Of a stretch of DNA of 64,000 bases, positions 33,294 through 42,685 are shown piece after piece; the stretch's first letter is position 1, and each line of letters opens with the position of its first letter. The stretch spans positions 62,001 to 126,000 of the forward strand of contig QYAI01000045.1 in assembly GCA_003988855.1 (NCBI GenBank). The letters run 5' to 3'. A program made the translations under genes and the position numbers. This stretch comes from Arachnopeziza araneosa. Its lineage: Eukaryota; Ascomycota; Leotiomycetes; Helotiales; Arachnopezizaceae. Under the pieces are notes generated by a model. It did no database searches. It saw only the letters and a list, made by a program, of their open reading frames with translations, and was not told the DNA's origin.

Positions 33294-33951
33294 CTTGAAT
33301 CTGTGGATGGATCAGTGCGTGGTTCTGTTCCATGATGTCTGCATTGGCAATGCCAGATATAACGTACGTAGTGCTTGTTTGGTGGAAGATTGAGAGGGTC
33401 TTGGGAGGTGTAGTTAATTGCTGAGGGGGGAGGGGGGAAGAAGGAGAATAAGTGAGAGGAGAGAGATAGGGCGATAGATATATGTACGAGGAGAGGTAGT
33501 CAGCAGGTTCCTAGTCCTATCCTGTTTCGTTATCTGCCTTGGCACAACGGACCGTAACGACACAGGTGGGAATGAGCGGTGGAGCTGAGCCAGCGGGGAT
33601 CTGCTTGGCAACGATGGGGATATGCACGATGAACGAAGCTCGTTGATTGGCATTAATGCTTATGCACGAATTATCCCAAGGCACCACGTCGCACTCGAAG
33701 ATTTATGCAGGGTATACCAATTGCGGCCAATCCGGTCGCCGCATTGGCCCCATGCGGAAGGGGAAGCGTTATCGATGCGCCGGCCTACTGTATTTCAGGA
33801 ATGACTTCATACCAAGACTTTCTGCTGCGGACAACCTCCTCCGTGTCACCATCGTTGCACTGCGGCTGCCAGACGTCCAGTCGAGAGCTGCGTGAAACCC
33901 GACGGCTGAGAGAGACATGTTCAAACCGTCTGCGATCGATCCTAGGTTGGT

Positions 33952-33986
<35 letters not shown>

Positions 33987-34697
33987 TTCAAGATGAGATG
34001 CGCGGGGTGCTGACAGTGGACAGTACAGCCATGGTGTGGGAAAGCGAGCGAACGAGCTGCTTACTCCTACCACGACACCGATGCTCGCTCATCTCTCGTC
34101 GATTACCGTTGCGGTGCTCTCGTCGTCGCGACTGGGTTCTGAGTCATCATCACTCTCGTCCTCATCTGATGCTCTCCTGACTACCGGTCGCTCCCCAGAA
34201 GACCAAAAGGATGGAAACGCTGGGGCCTGCACTCAGCTGAATGGAAATCCCGCTGGCCTGCATGAGCCAGTGCCAATCACCGCATTGCCTTTCCGCCTCG
34301 TCTCGTACCGACTTAAAATAAGAGCTCTCCGGCCTCTCGAATCCCCCCCTTCATTTGAATCACATCGACGCCCAGTCCCCATCGTACAGAGTTGTTACCA
34401 AATGGTACGCCTGGCGTGTCGCTCGATGCGGCAATAGGGCTGTGTTCCACCCGCTTTGGAAATATTGGGCATTTGAGGTGGAACCCCCCCGGGCAGGCTG
34501 TGCGGCTATGGCAGGGCGGAATGTGAGTCGCGGACGTTGTTCACTACGGTTTTGATTGCCGCGTCGGCCTCGTTGCGTTTGTATAAGATGGAGGAGGCTC
34601 CCTAGATCCCTCTCCCGTGAGGCTACTATTTCCTTCTCGCCCATTTCGTACCACATCTATCACCAGATCGTCAGTCGCGTTCGACACAGCTCCGAAG
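33294..34697. other. Long intergenic region with a TGGC microsatellite
   Basis: About 1.4 kb between divergent genes (Cys-rich protein and MARVEL protein). It contains a (GGCT)n tract at about 33953-33983. Small open frames show no domain. CT-rich DNA near 34560-34690 is probably the leader of the MARVEL gene. Confidence 0.6.
33950..33984. repeat. (TGGC)n microsatellite
   Basis: About eight uninterrupted TGGC units following TTGGTTGGC. It is non-coding and likely to vary in length between isolates. Confidence 0.85.
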
Positions 34698-35540
34698 ATG
34701 GACGGTAGAGAACATATCTTGCCTCAGCCCAAGGGCTTTTTGGCTCTCCGCATCGTGCAGCTCGTGCTTGCTGTCATCCTGCTTGCGATGGGCGCGTTTG
34801 GTATCGCGGCTTACAATATCTCATATGATGGCGTGGATATGATTCTGTTCTCTGTACGTCTCCTTCATAGAGGTAGCGTGAATACTTCTAACCTAACCTT
34901 GCCAGGCGATCGCCTCAATTATTATTGTGGCTTACATCATTGTGGCCATGACTTCTGCTCCAGTCGCATACAACTACTGGGCAATCCTTGGAGTTGACAT
35001 TTTTGCTGCTGTCTTTTGGATCATTTCCTTCTCTCTATTGGCGTCCGAGGTTGCTGAGCTCAACACTGCAATCAATATAGTCGAATCTTGCACCTACACG
35101 TACTTTGGCGTTTGCTACAAGAAGCGGGAATTGGCCAAGAGATTCGTTAGTATCTTGACTTACCGTGATGCCATGGCCGCAACCAGTGCCCTTGGTGGAC
35201 TTGAATTGTACGTTTGTCCATCTGTTGCTGTATCCTCATTAACATGCTTAGCCTTCTCTTTGCCATCTCCATCATCGTCACCGGCCTCGCTATCCAGAAG
35301 CACCGCGCCGCTGGTGGACATTGCACCACCACTGTTGCCGGAGATGAGGAGACCAAATATTCTCCCGAAGCTCAGCAGCAAGACCAGGAACAGCACTACC
35401 CCGCTCAGGAACAGCAATACCCCCCTCAAGCTCAACAGTATCCTCCTCAAGAACAACAATACCCACCCCAGCACCCACAACAATACGCTCCTCAACCAGA
35501 GACCCAACAATACCCTCCTCAAACCATCCCAATCCATTAA
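34698..35540 (+). CDS. MARVEL-domain membrane protein with Gln/Pro/Tyr repeat tail
   Basis: 248 aa from exons 34698-34853, 34906-35207 and 35252-35540. Four hydrophobic helices are seen: LRIVQLVLAVILLAMGAFG, IASIIIVAYIIVA, YWAILGVDIFAAVFWIISF and LLFAISIIVTGLAIQ. The order and the DIFAAVFWIISFSLLA segment fit the MARVEL family, which acts in membrane apposition and plasma-membrane subdomains (Nce102-like proteins in fungi). The C-terminal ~75 residues face the cytoplasm and consist of imperfect QQYPPQ/EQQYPPQ repeats, a prion-like low-complexity tail. The start at 34698 was preferred over an upstream Met because MDGREHIL leads directly into the first helix. Confidence 0.86.
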
Positions 35541-36468
35541 TCTACCAATCCGCATCTCACAGGCCGGATATCTCTCTAGACGAGAGATGATCTAGTCATA
35601 TCTCGGGAAGATCTTGGTCTAACATGAACGGTCATTGTAAGACATAAATTGATTTGAAGCGAGGGTGGAGTTCTCTTGTGAAAAGGAACGGGTGCGGTTT
35701 GATTCTACCCATCAAAGGAAGCAGGCGTCTCATCGTAACCCATGGCACAATGTGATTTACTGCGTCCCTATCATTCCTCTGCTCGTCCTTCCATCTCACC
35801 GTGTTTGTCCATCCATCCCACCACTTGTCTTCGCAGTCCCGTTTGATCCCACACCAAGATTAGCTCATGCCAGCATTACACCCCGATGGTATGCATCCCG
35901 CCCTAGGGAAACTTCGCAGGATCTCCTCCCCTGCTCGGAATTTTCACGCATCGCGTAACCCTGTTCCCTTTTCTCTTTTTTTTTTCTCTCAGTCCCGCTA
36001 GCATCTGCTTATCTCATCCCCATCCAACACCACGCAAGACGTGCCCTTTGATTTGTATCTCCCGTGACTTTTTTTGTGGCATTTTTTCTGGGTGTTGGTT
36101 TTGGGGGGTTAGGGGGTGTGTGGTTATGGGTTATGGGTTATGGGTTATGGTGGGAAGGGAGGAGGGAGGTGGGTAGGTATGCAGGTACCCGAGATTAGGT
36201 ACCTGGTACGGCGAGCTTGGGTTTGGCTTTATGTGATGGATGGGATGGGGTCGTACGGGTACGGGTACGGGATGGAGGATCTGTTTGAGGAGAGTTGGGT
36301 TGGATATCAGGATGTGTTCTTTTGATTTCTGTGACTTGGTTTGATGAGGGGATTCTTTGTCCTAGAAGAAGAGGCAGGTGATTGAGAGAATAAACGTTTT
36401 GTGATTGTGGGCACCTTCTACGACGCTTACCGAGTATATTACACGCTCTGACCCAGACCAGGACAATC
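35541..36468. other. Convergent intergenic region with short G-rich repeats
   Basis: About 930 bases between convergent genes. It holds four TTATGGG units (about 36123-36151), a GGGTAC tandem (about 36255-36270) and a T9 run near 35978. No coding region can be supported. Confidence 0.6.
36123..36151. repeat. Heptamer repeat (TTATGGG)4
   Basis: Four head-to-tail TTATGGG units inside a G-rich stretch. It differs from the fungal telomere unit TTAGGG by one extra T/A step and lies between ordinary genes, so it is a simple repeat rather than a telomere. Confidence 0.75.
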
Positions 36469-38283
36469 TCAACTCGTGTACGCATACGGACCCCATTCCA
36501 CGCTCCCGTTCAGCAGTCCCTGCAGAGTCAACAGACCCGGCGTGCACGTGTACTCGATGCTCAGCTGTTCCGAGATGAAGCCCGCGCCGAGATCGAGGCT
36601 GAAGCCGCCGGTGATATCATCCGTCTCGACGGCCTGTCCCTCGCCGGCGTAGACGTCGAGACAGAAGGCGCCGGATCCGGCCCCGCCGCTCTGCATGTAG
36701 AGGTTGGCCAGCGCCTCGCCGTTGATGGTCGTCGTCGTCGCGACGTCGATCCCTTCGACGGTGAAGTCCAGGGCGGCCACGTAGTTCGTGTACTGGAACG
36801 TCGCGTTGCTGCCCTGGATGGCGAGCTGGCCCAGCCCGGAGAGCGAGAGCGTGTTGATGGTCACGTCGCTCAGGGAGGCCAGGTGCTGCCGGATCAGATC
36901 CTCGGTGCTGCCGGCGTCGAGGTTCCAGGCCGGGCCGACGAGGCAGGAATCGGTCGGGAGCGAGGTCGCGGTGCAAGAGCCTGGACTGGGGGAGCCGGGG
37001 ATTGATATCGGTGGGGGTGAAGGCGTCGGCGAGCATGAAGGGTCGGTTGCGGTTTGACTGACGTTGATGACAGCGTCTGCCTCGCCGACGTCATCTGTCG
37101 AGGTGAAGAGGATGGTGATGCTGATTGGATCGCCATTGTCGTTGCAAGCCAGATCTAGGGTTCCGTCCGCACTGGTCACCGGTGTGTTGGGCATGGCCGT
37201 CCAATAGGTATATCCACCTTGATCTTGCTTGTAGGAGACTCGGACGTTGGATTGCTGCGTGGTATAAAACATGGAAACACTCTGCCCGCCAGGTAGCGAG
37301 ACTGAGAATTCACTGACGGTGAAGGAGTCAGCTCCTAGCGAGATCGTTCCGTCCGTATCACTGGTGGATACATAGGTAGTAGTCGCTGGCTGGGCAGGAA
37401 ATGAGTTTGGCATCTGCTCGCCATCGGTGTCCACAATCTCACTCAGCGTGAATTGCTGAGCAAACAGGTGAAAGTTATCGGCGAAATCAGAACCGGCAAA
37501 ACCGCTCCCTGACGCCACTCTCGTTCTCTCCGATGCCACGTCTGGAATCCATTCTTGAGAAACGACCCATTGGTGAATGAATACACTGCCGACTGATTGT
37601 TGGAGAGACTGAAAGAACAGCTCAGCCGAGTATGGATTGGTCTCTGAGATGATCGGGACGTCTGGATGGTAATCCTTATCCGCGATCCATTCCGTGTTGA
37701 CAGCTGGATAGACGATATTTCCGAAATAGGAAGCGCTCCCTTCGGCCCACCACGCACTAGCAGCACCATCATTCACATCCCCTGGTATCATGGTCTGCTG
37801 AACGCAGTGGTAGACTTCGTGTGCAATGGCGAACTTTCGGTAACCTTCACTCCAGGTGGCCCAAGGACTAAATATAGCAATCTGGCAAGGACCTCCCAGT
37901 CCGAGCGGTACATCTGGTCGAGTGGTTGACGCCTTTGTGTCTGGAATAGAGTCAAAGAGGTCGGTCAAGATGACCACGATATCCGACAGTTGAGCTCCGA
38001 GGTCTTGATATTGCCATATTGTTGCTAGCAATGCTTCCTGGATATCGATAGCAGCAGTGTCGACCCATGTTGAGTTCGATTGCAGAGACTGAGTAACGGC
38101 AAGTGTATACTTCACACCGCTGATTGTCTGGGGATTGGGACTACTCCCATGATAAAAGTAGCACTGCGCGTTGATGGTGTCCTCATCACCGCCGTTCCCG
38201 ACGTGCCAGAATTGCCAACAGTTGAACGCATCAGCTGGCGTTGCAATAAATGCCAACACAGAAATAAGAAAGAGTGAGAACAT
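36469..38283 (-). CDS. Secreted HExxH protein, gluzincin-type metallopeptidase-like, with GC-rich C-terminal region
   Basis: 604 aa, single exon. A signal peptide (MFSLFLISVLAFIATPADA) leads into a domain with AIAHEVYHCVQQ, giving the zinc motif HEVYH (155-159), and WWAEGSASYFGN with Glu181 some 22 residues later. This is the HExxH...E layout of gluzincins (peptidase_MA-like). A middle beta-rich region follows (about 300-420), then a Pro/Ser linker (PTPSPPPISIPGSPSP, about 430-450) and a separate ~150-residue C-terminal region ending EYTCTPGLLTLQGLLNGSVEW. Below about 36970 the DNA becomes strongly GC-rich compared with the rest of the gene. Secreted protease activity is inferred from the motif only. 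Cysteines suggest disulphides. Confidence 0.75.
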   Translation of the reverse strand: MFSLFLISVLAFIATPADAFNCWQFWHVGNGGDEDTINAQCYFYHGSSPNPQTISGVKYTLAVTQSLQSNSTWVDTAAIDIQEALLATIWQYQDLGAQLSDIVVILTDLFDSIPDTKASTTRPDVPLGLGGPCQIAIFSPWATWSEGYRKFAIAHEVYHCVQQTMIPGDVNDGAASAWWAEGSASYFGNIVYPAVNTEWIADKDYHPDVPIISETNPYSAELFFQSLQQSVGSVFIHQWVVSQEWIPDVASERTRVASGSGFAGSDFADNFHLFAQQFTLSEIVDTDGEQMPNSFPAQPATTTYVSTSDTDGTISLGADSFTVSEFSVSLPGGQSVSMFYTTQQSNVRVSYKQDQGGYTYWTAMPNTPVTSADGTLDLACNDNGDPISITILFTSTDDVGEADAVINVSQTATDPSCSPTPSPPPISIPGSPSPGSCTATSLPTDSCLVGPAWNLDAGSTEDLIRQHLASLSDVTINTLSLSGLGQLAIQGSNATFQYTNYVAALDFTVEGIDVATTTTINGEALANLYMQSGGAGSGAFCLDVYAGEGQAVETDDITGGFSLDLGAGFISEQLSIEYTCTPGLLTLQGLLNGSVEWGPYAYTS

Positions 38284-39647
38284 GATGGCTCATAAGTCAA
38301 GTGACGGCTTGGATTCTGCTCCTGCGAGATCTGTCGGAAAGAGAGACTGAGATATATACCATCCGGTCCTCCAGGCACCGGGTCGTAGCATGATGTGAAG
38401 CGAGTCAACAAAAACACAGCCATATCCTCGCGCAACCTATTTTTATCTACCAGATCGAAGTCTAAGCCGACCTCCCCAGGTGAGGCCTCGCAGAGACACA
38501 GCCTTCAGCCGCTTGAACAACCATCAGCCAATCACGTCGGCGATCGGCACCCCTTCGGAGTCAGCCGCAAGAGTCCTGTCAGGTGAACAGGAATTCATCG
38601 GGGTTAAGATTCAGACGTGGAATGAGCGTGCAGTCGAGACACCAAGTGATGTCTCCTTGGAAGTTCTTGGGGCGTTGAAGCCTGCCAACTTCGGTTTCCG
38701 TTGTGCTGGCTTTACGGCTCAGCCAAACGCGCAACTCTGGACTACCACACTCTGTTCTGAAACTCAATCCCAGTAAAGCAGAAGAACTACATTATCAAAT
38801 CTCGTTCTTCGCTTGTATGGAGATTATTGCAACGGATGGCCAGCGGATAAAGATTGTTGTAAGCACTACTCATCATAGCAGGGACTGGCCTAGACGAGTT
38901 GTCTCCACAACTTGAAGACAAGAAATAGAGGAAGAGGTATAACTTCCCTATTACCATCTATCAGCCAAGTATAACCCCGAGAGTATTTCATGGAACCGCC
39001 TGCAGCTGGTGAATGCACCTCGCTTAGCGTCAACGAAAGGCGAGCTCGAGGGTAGAATAAGCGAGCAGCCAGCTCAATCCGCTTCGCCTCGAGTCTCTTT
39101 ATACAGCATCATTATAAAAACTGATGTCTACAAAAAAGCAGGGATTATGGATGATTCAGCAGAGTCAGAAAATAAGGAGAGTCCAGCAACAGAGACCACG
39201 AGCCCAGAAGAAAGATAAATCAAGGTAAGGATATCTCATGACACTTGTCTTTTTGCTCAGTAACCTGGGGAGCTTATTTCCCATTCAGCATCTTTATAAG
39301 ACAGCGACACCCCCTATGACTTCCCATCTGGTTGCTCAACCTTCTCACGCGTCGTAGGAAGTTTGTTGATTAGTCAAGGCTAGATCAGTTCAATCTTAAT
39401 CTAAAACTAACAAGGGAGCGAGAAGAACGTTTGTGTGGACTTTGAAGGATTTCTCAGTTCTCTAAAGAGAGTAAAGGGTGGTATACTGCTTTAGGAAAAG
39501 TCATTGCCATCTACCGTCTTCTTCGTTCGTGCTGATGACTGAGGAAGACCGCGAGGTAGAAAAGGACTCTGACCAAAATCTCCTTCATGTCATACAGAGG
39601 GCCGTAATGCTAAAAACGATCATTGACACAACTCCGTACTAAATTTG
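38284..39647. other. Intergenic region without a supportable gene
   Basis: About 1.4 kb. Open frames of 60-100 codons occur but show no domain, signal peptide or splice-joined extension. The stretch just upstream of 38283 holds the promoter of the HExxH-protein gene. Confidence 0.55.
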
Positions 39648-40169
39648 TCATCTTCCCCAAAATCCACGACCCATAATCTTCAGCATCTCCCTCACACGCA
39701 AGCCATCCCATTCCATCTGTGAAGCAATCACCTTCCTCACCCAGTCTGGGGATTCAATCTGGGTATCACCCGCTCGGGGTGGTATTTCCGTAACCTTCCA
39801 CTTGTGAGCTGTAGGATAGTTCTCCTTATCCACAATAGCTACGTGGATGACAGCCCCATCATACGAGCACCATTGAAAATTGAACTGGAAGCCTTCCCCG
39901 TCGCTGTCTGGTTCCAGGCTGAAGAAACAAGCGGGAAGTGGTTCGGTTGGTTTTGGATCATGTGAAAATACTGATCTACTGGACTTGGCGACTGACTCCA
40001 GGTCCGAGGCAAATGTTGGGGGAGGGCCTGGGATGATAGGTGTCGGGTCGACGAGTGTTTCTGCCCCCGTGGACATTGATAGTGTTTTCTCCAGTGGGGG
40101 TTTCTCTTCTTGAAGTACGGGTGTTAGCGAGTGTTTGCGATCACGGAAAGAGCTGAGAATGGAACCCAT
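39648..40169 (-). CDS. Small protein with N-myristoylation-type start, unknown function
   Basis: 173 aa, single exon. I chose the internal Met at 40169 because it gives MGSILSSF, which fits the myristoylation consensus (Gly2, Ser6), while the 54 upstream codons look like untranslated leader. The first ~90 residues are Ser/Pro-rich. The last ~75 form a compact-looking region (FQFNFQWCSYDGAVIHVAIV, then HKWKVTEIPPRAG and DWVRKVIASQMEWDGLRVREML) that reads like a real folded domain. No family was recognised. Membrane attachment by a lipid is an inference from the first six residues. Confidence 0.55.
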   Translation of the reverse strand: MGSILSSFRDRKHSLTPVLQEEKPPLEKTLSMSTGAETLVDPTPIIPGPPPTFASDLESVAKSSRSVFSHDPKPTEPLPACFFSLEPDSDGEGFQFNFQWCSYDGAVIHVAIVDKENYPTAHKWKVTEIPPRAGDTQIESPDWVRKVIASQMEWDGLRVREMLKIMGRGFWGR

Positions 40170-40906
40170 GATTCTGGTTGATAAAGTGAGGAGCGCTTCA
40201 TTGGAGGGGGGTTTTCCCAGGTATATGTACCTACTCAGGGGCTGAGCGCGGTACGAAGCGAACCAGTTAAACATATCCTGCAGCCACCCGCAGCAAGGCA
40301 CACAGCTGAGAGATGAACTCCATCCTGCCACAAATGATATGACTCTTGCCGTGCCGCCTAGGTGAACCGTAGCGGAGGAGAAGACGCCTTGTGCTACTTT
40401 TCTAACTCAGAGCTCAGCCATGTTACCTATCCTATGTCATCATACACAACAATTAAGAAATTGTGCAAAGCTGATATCCGTTTTGCTTGAACGCTTTTGT
40501 TTAATTCTTCCAATGCTGAACTTGACAAGGTAATTGGAGGAGTGTTGAAAGGCGATGAGGATTTCTAGAGAGAGCGGAAACTCCGAAGACTTGTGAAGTA
40601 TTATGGCCGAGTTACCGGTCTATGACAAGTAATATGCGCGGAAAACAGAGAACAAGACCGACAAGTGGTCTACTTAGGGAAAAGCAAGGAGAAGTGTGGT
40701 GCGGATGAAGTATGGGTTGAGCTTGTCGCTAAGATCAAGAGACTGAAAGATATGCTGTGGTTGTGCTAAAGTGAAGCTTCATACCGCAAAATAAGTCTGT
40801 AGGCTGTACATAAAAAATGGTATCCCAGCAACGCCACGCTAAGCCCACAGTACACCAACAGCATTACTCATACGCTGAAGGAGGATATGTAATACTAGTT
40901 TGATAG
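40170..40906. other. Intergenic region
   Basis: About 740 bases between the small myristoylation-type gene and the 3' end of the Hus1 gene, both on the minus strand. Nothing beyond flanking and untranslated sequence is seen. Confidence 0.6.
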
Positions 40907-42037
40907 TCAGTCTTTGCAGGCTGGGAGACGGGACGAAATTACAGTCAAAACCATGTCATCGCCGCCATCATCATAATTTGATAGGTAGACGTAGAGAATC
41001 AAGGCAAGCTCGTCGACAAAACATGCCACAACACGACCACCAAGTCTTCCCACACTCAAGACCTTTCCCCAGTCCCGGCCATCAATCCTCACTGTAGCCC
41101 AGGCATCTGGCCCGGCAGCTCTCAGTTTGGTACTGGGATGATCTTCTATGGTCCCATCAAAGCCTGCCGAGTTCTCGTCCAGGTCAGGATTATTCAGGCC
41201 CGTCCAAACACTTGAGATATTCAGGGCATCTGTAGCAATGCTGAGCTTCAAGCTGCCATGCATATTGGCAGTCAGCTCAAGCTTCGGGCTGATAGAAGCA
41301 TTTTTCCCTGTACCAGTACTTGTGGCCATCGCTAGTTTCGTAAAGCGGTCTGAGATAGCTTTGAGCTGAACGAGAGATGGGAGGACAACATGTGCGTCGG
41401 GCTCTCGTACGCTAGGCTCATGAATATCCTCCACACTATCTGCAGTTAAGACTCGAACAGGGATATCTTGTGTGACAATTGTCTCTCTGTCCCTAGACAT
41501 ATTGGCTTCCAGACTCTCCTCCCTGAATCCACTGTCCCCGAATGGATCATTGTTCGCATTGTTCAGAAAACCGCCTGCGCTGTTACCGCTGCTGATTGTA
41601 TGTGTGATGATTGTAAGGGAGAGGACAGGGACGCCATCTTTCTTTGTTAGGCGGATAGAGGCTGAAGAGGCGTTGATGGCGGACTTCAAGGCACGATAGA
41701 GGGGTGTGAGGGGTAGTTCGAGGTTGATGGTATTCTTTGGGGCGGCAGACTGGATGGTATAGTCTTCAAACAGAGAGTCGATTGAGAGAGAACTGGCACT
41801 ATAAGCGTAGAACAAAGAGACAAGTAAGAATAGTACTTACGCCCATACTTGTGTTCCAGTCTCGGGAATGATAGTGAAGCGAACTTGGTCCTGATCGAGG
41901 CGAACCCATGCTATCTTACCCAAAGAGGAGAGTGACGTTGTGAACTCTATAGATGGATTAGCTGTATTTTGGAAACTCAGATGGAATGTATTACTCGTAA
42001 AAGTCTGAATGTTTCGGACAGAGGTTTTGAATCTCAT
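40907..42037 (-). CDS. HUS1: Checkpoint clamp subunit Hus1
   Basis: 362 aa from exons 42037-41841 and 41798-40907, joined across a 42 bp intron (GTAAGT donor, TTATAG acceptor). Hus1 with Rad9 and Rad1 forms the 9-1-1 sliding clamp that is loaded at damaged DNA in the nucleus. Sequence support: start MRFKTSVRNIQTFTS, SLGKIAWVRLDQDQVRFTIIPETGTQVWA, FEDYTIQSAAPKNTINLELPL, RALKSAINASSASIRLTKKDG.P.LSLTI, and the C-terminal ELALILYVYLSNYDDGGDDMVLT. These are the PCNA-like strand blocks of fungal Hus1. The start was moved from an upstream Met to 42037 because the family begins exactly at MRFK/MRFR. A mid-protein insert of ~40 polar residues (about 130-170) is common in fungi. Confidence 0.9.
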
Positions 42038-42685
42038 CTTGAAATCGTTGATGTGGGAGACGCGAAGACGCGACAATGCTTATCGATTCGCTGACTAAGC
42101 AAATACACCTTCTTACCTGCGTATCACCTTCATATCTCGTCACTCCAAACTGTCACTTAAAGATTTCTGTAGCTTAACAAATGTTTTTGGGATCACCAGT
42201 CTAATGAGGGCGTGAATGATGTTCTAGATGATAATTATACTCACATGTCAGGAATTAAGTGCGCCTTGAATCCATCGAAGTTGTGAGCAGATTTGAATGG
42301 ATTCTAGCTATCGTTAAGTACACGAAGTTTATGCTTTTATCTCCAATTCTATTGTCCCATTAATTCGCTGAGGATGCTGATACATTTCCCAGGACCTTGA
42401 TTAAAAAACTCAATGAAACCTGACGCATATCTATTACGTCGATAATTCTTCCAGGAAAGCCACGATTCTTTTGGAAGATCCTCTTAGGGAAAGAAAATGA
42501 TGAGCCCCAAAAAGAACAACGCCTGATCCGCCAGCTTTATCAAATGTGTGGCTATTTATTTCGAGTGTCGCGAAGTCCCAATTCGACATCGCTTTTCGTG
42601 ATAGACCTGAAATCTGAAATCGCAAAGAAGAGTAAGATGAAGATGGGACTTGGAACATCAGGCATAGATTAATGCCATTAGGCGC
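42038..42685. other. Intergenic region upstream of HUS1
   Basis: About 650 AT-rich bases with the HUS1 promoter and the 3' flank of the 912-aa gene. A 74-codon open frame at 42434-42658 has no supporting feature. Confidence 0.6.

Noticed and set aside
34036..34437. 133-codon plus-strand frame before the MARVEL gene
   Set aside because: Random-looking Ser/Leu/Arg translation in intergenic DNA, no domain and no orthologue-like motif.
36100..36280. Telomere-like G-rich repeat
   Set aside because: The unit is TTATGGG, not TTAGGG, only four copies are present, and ordinary genes lie on both sides.
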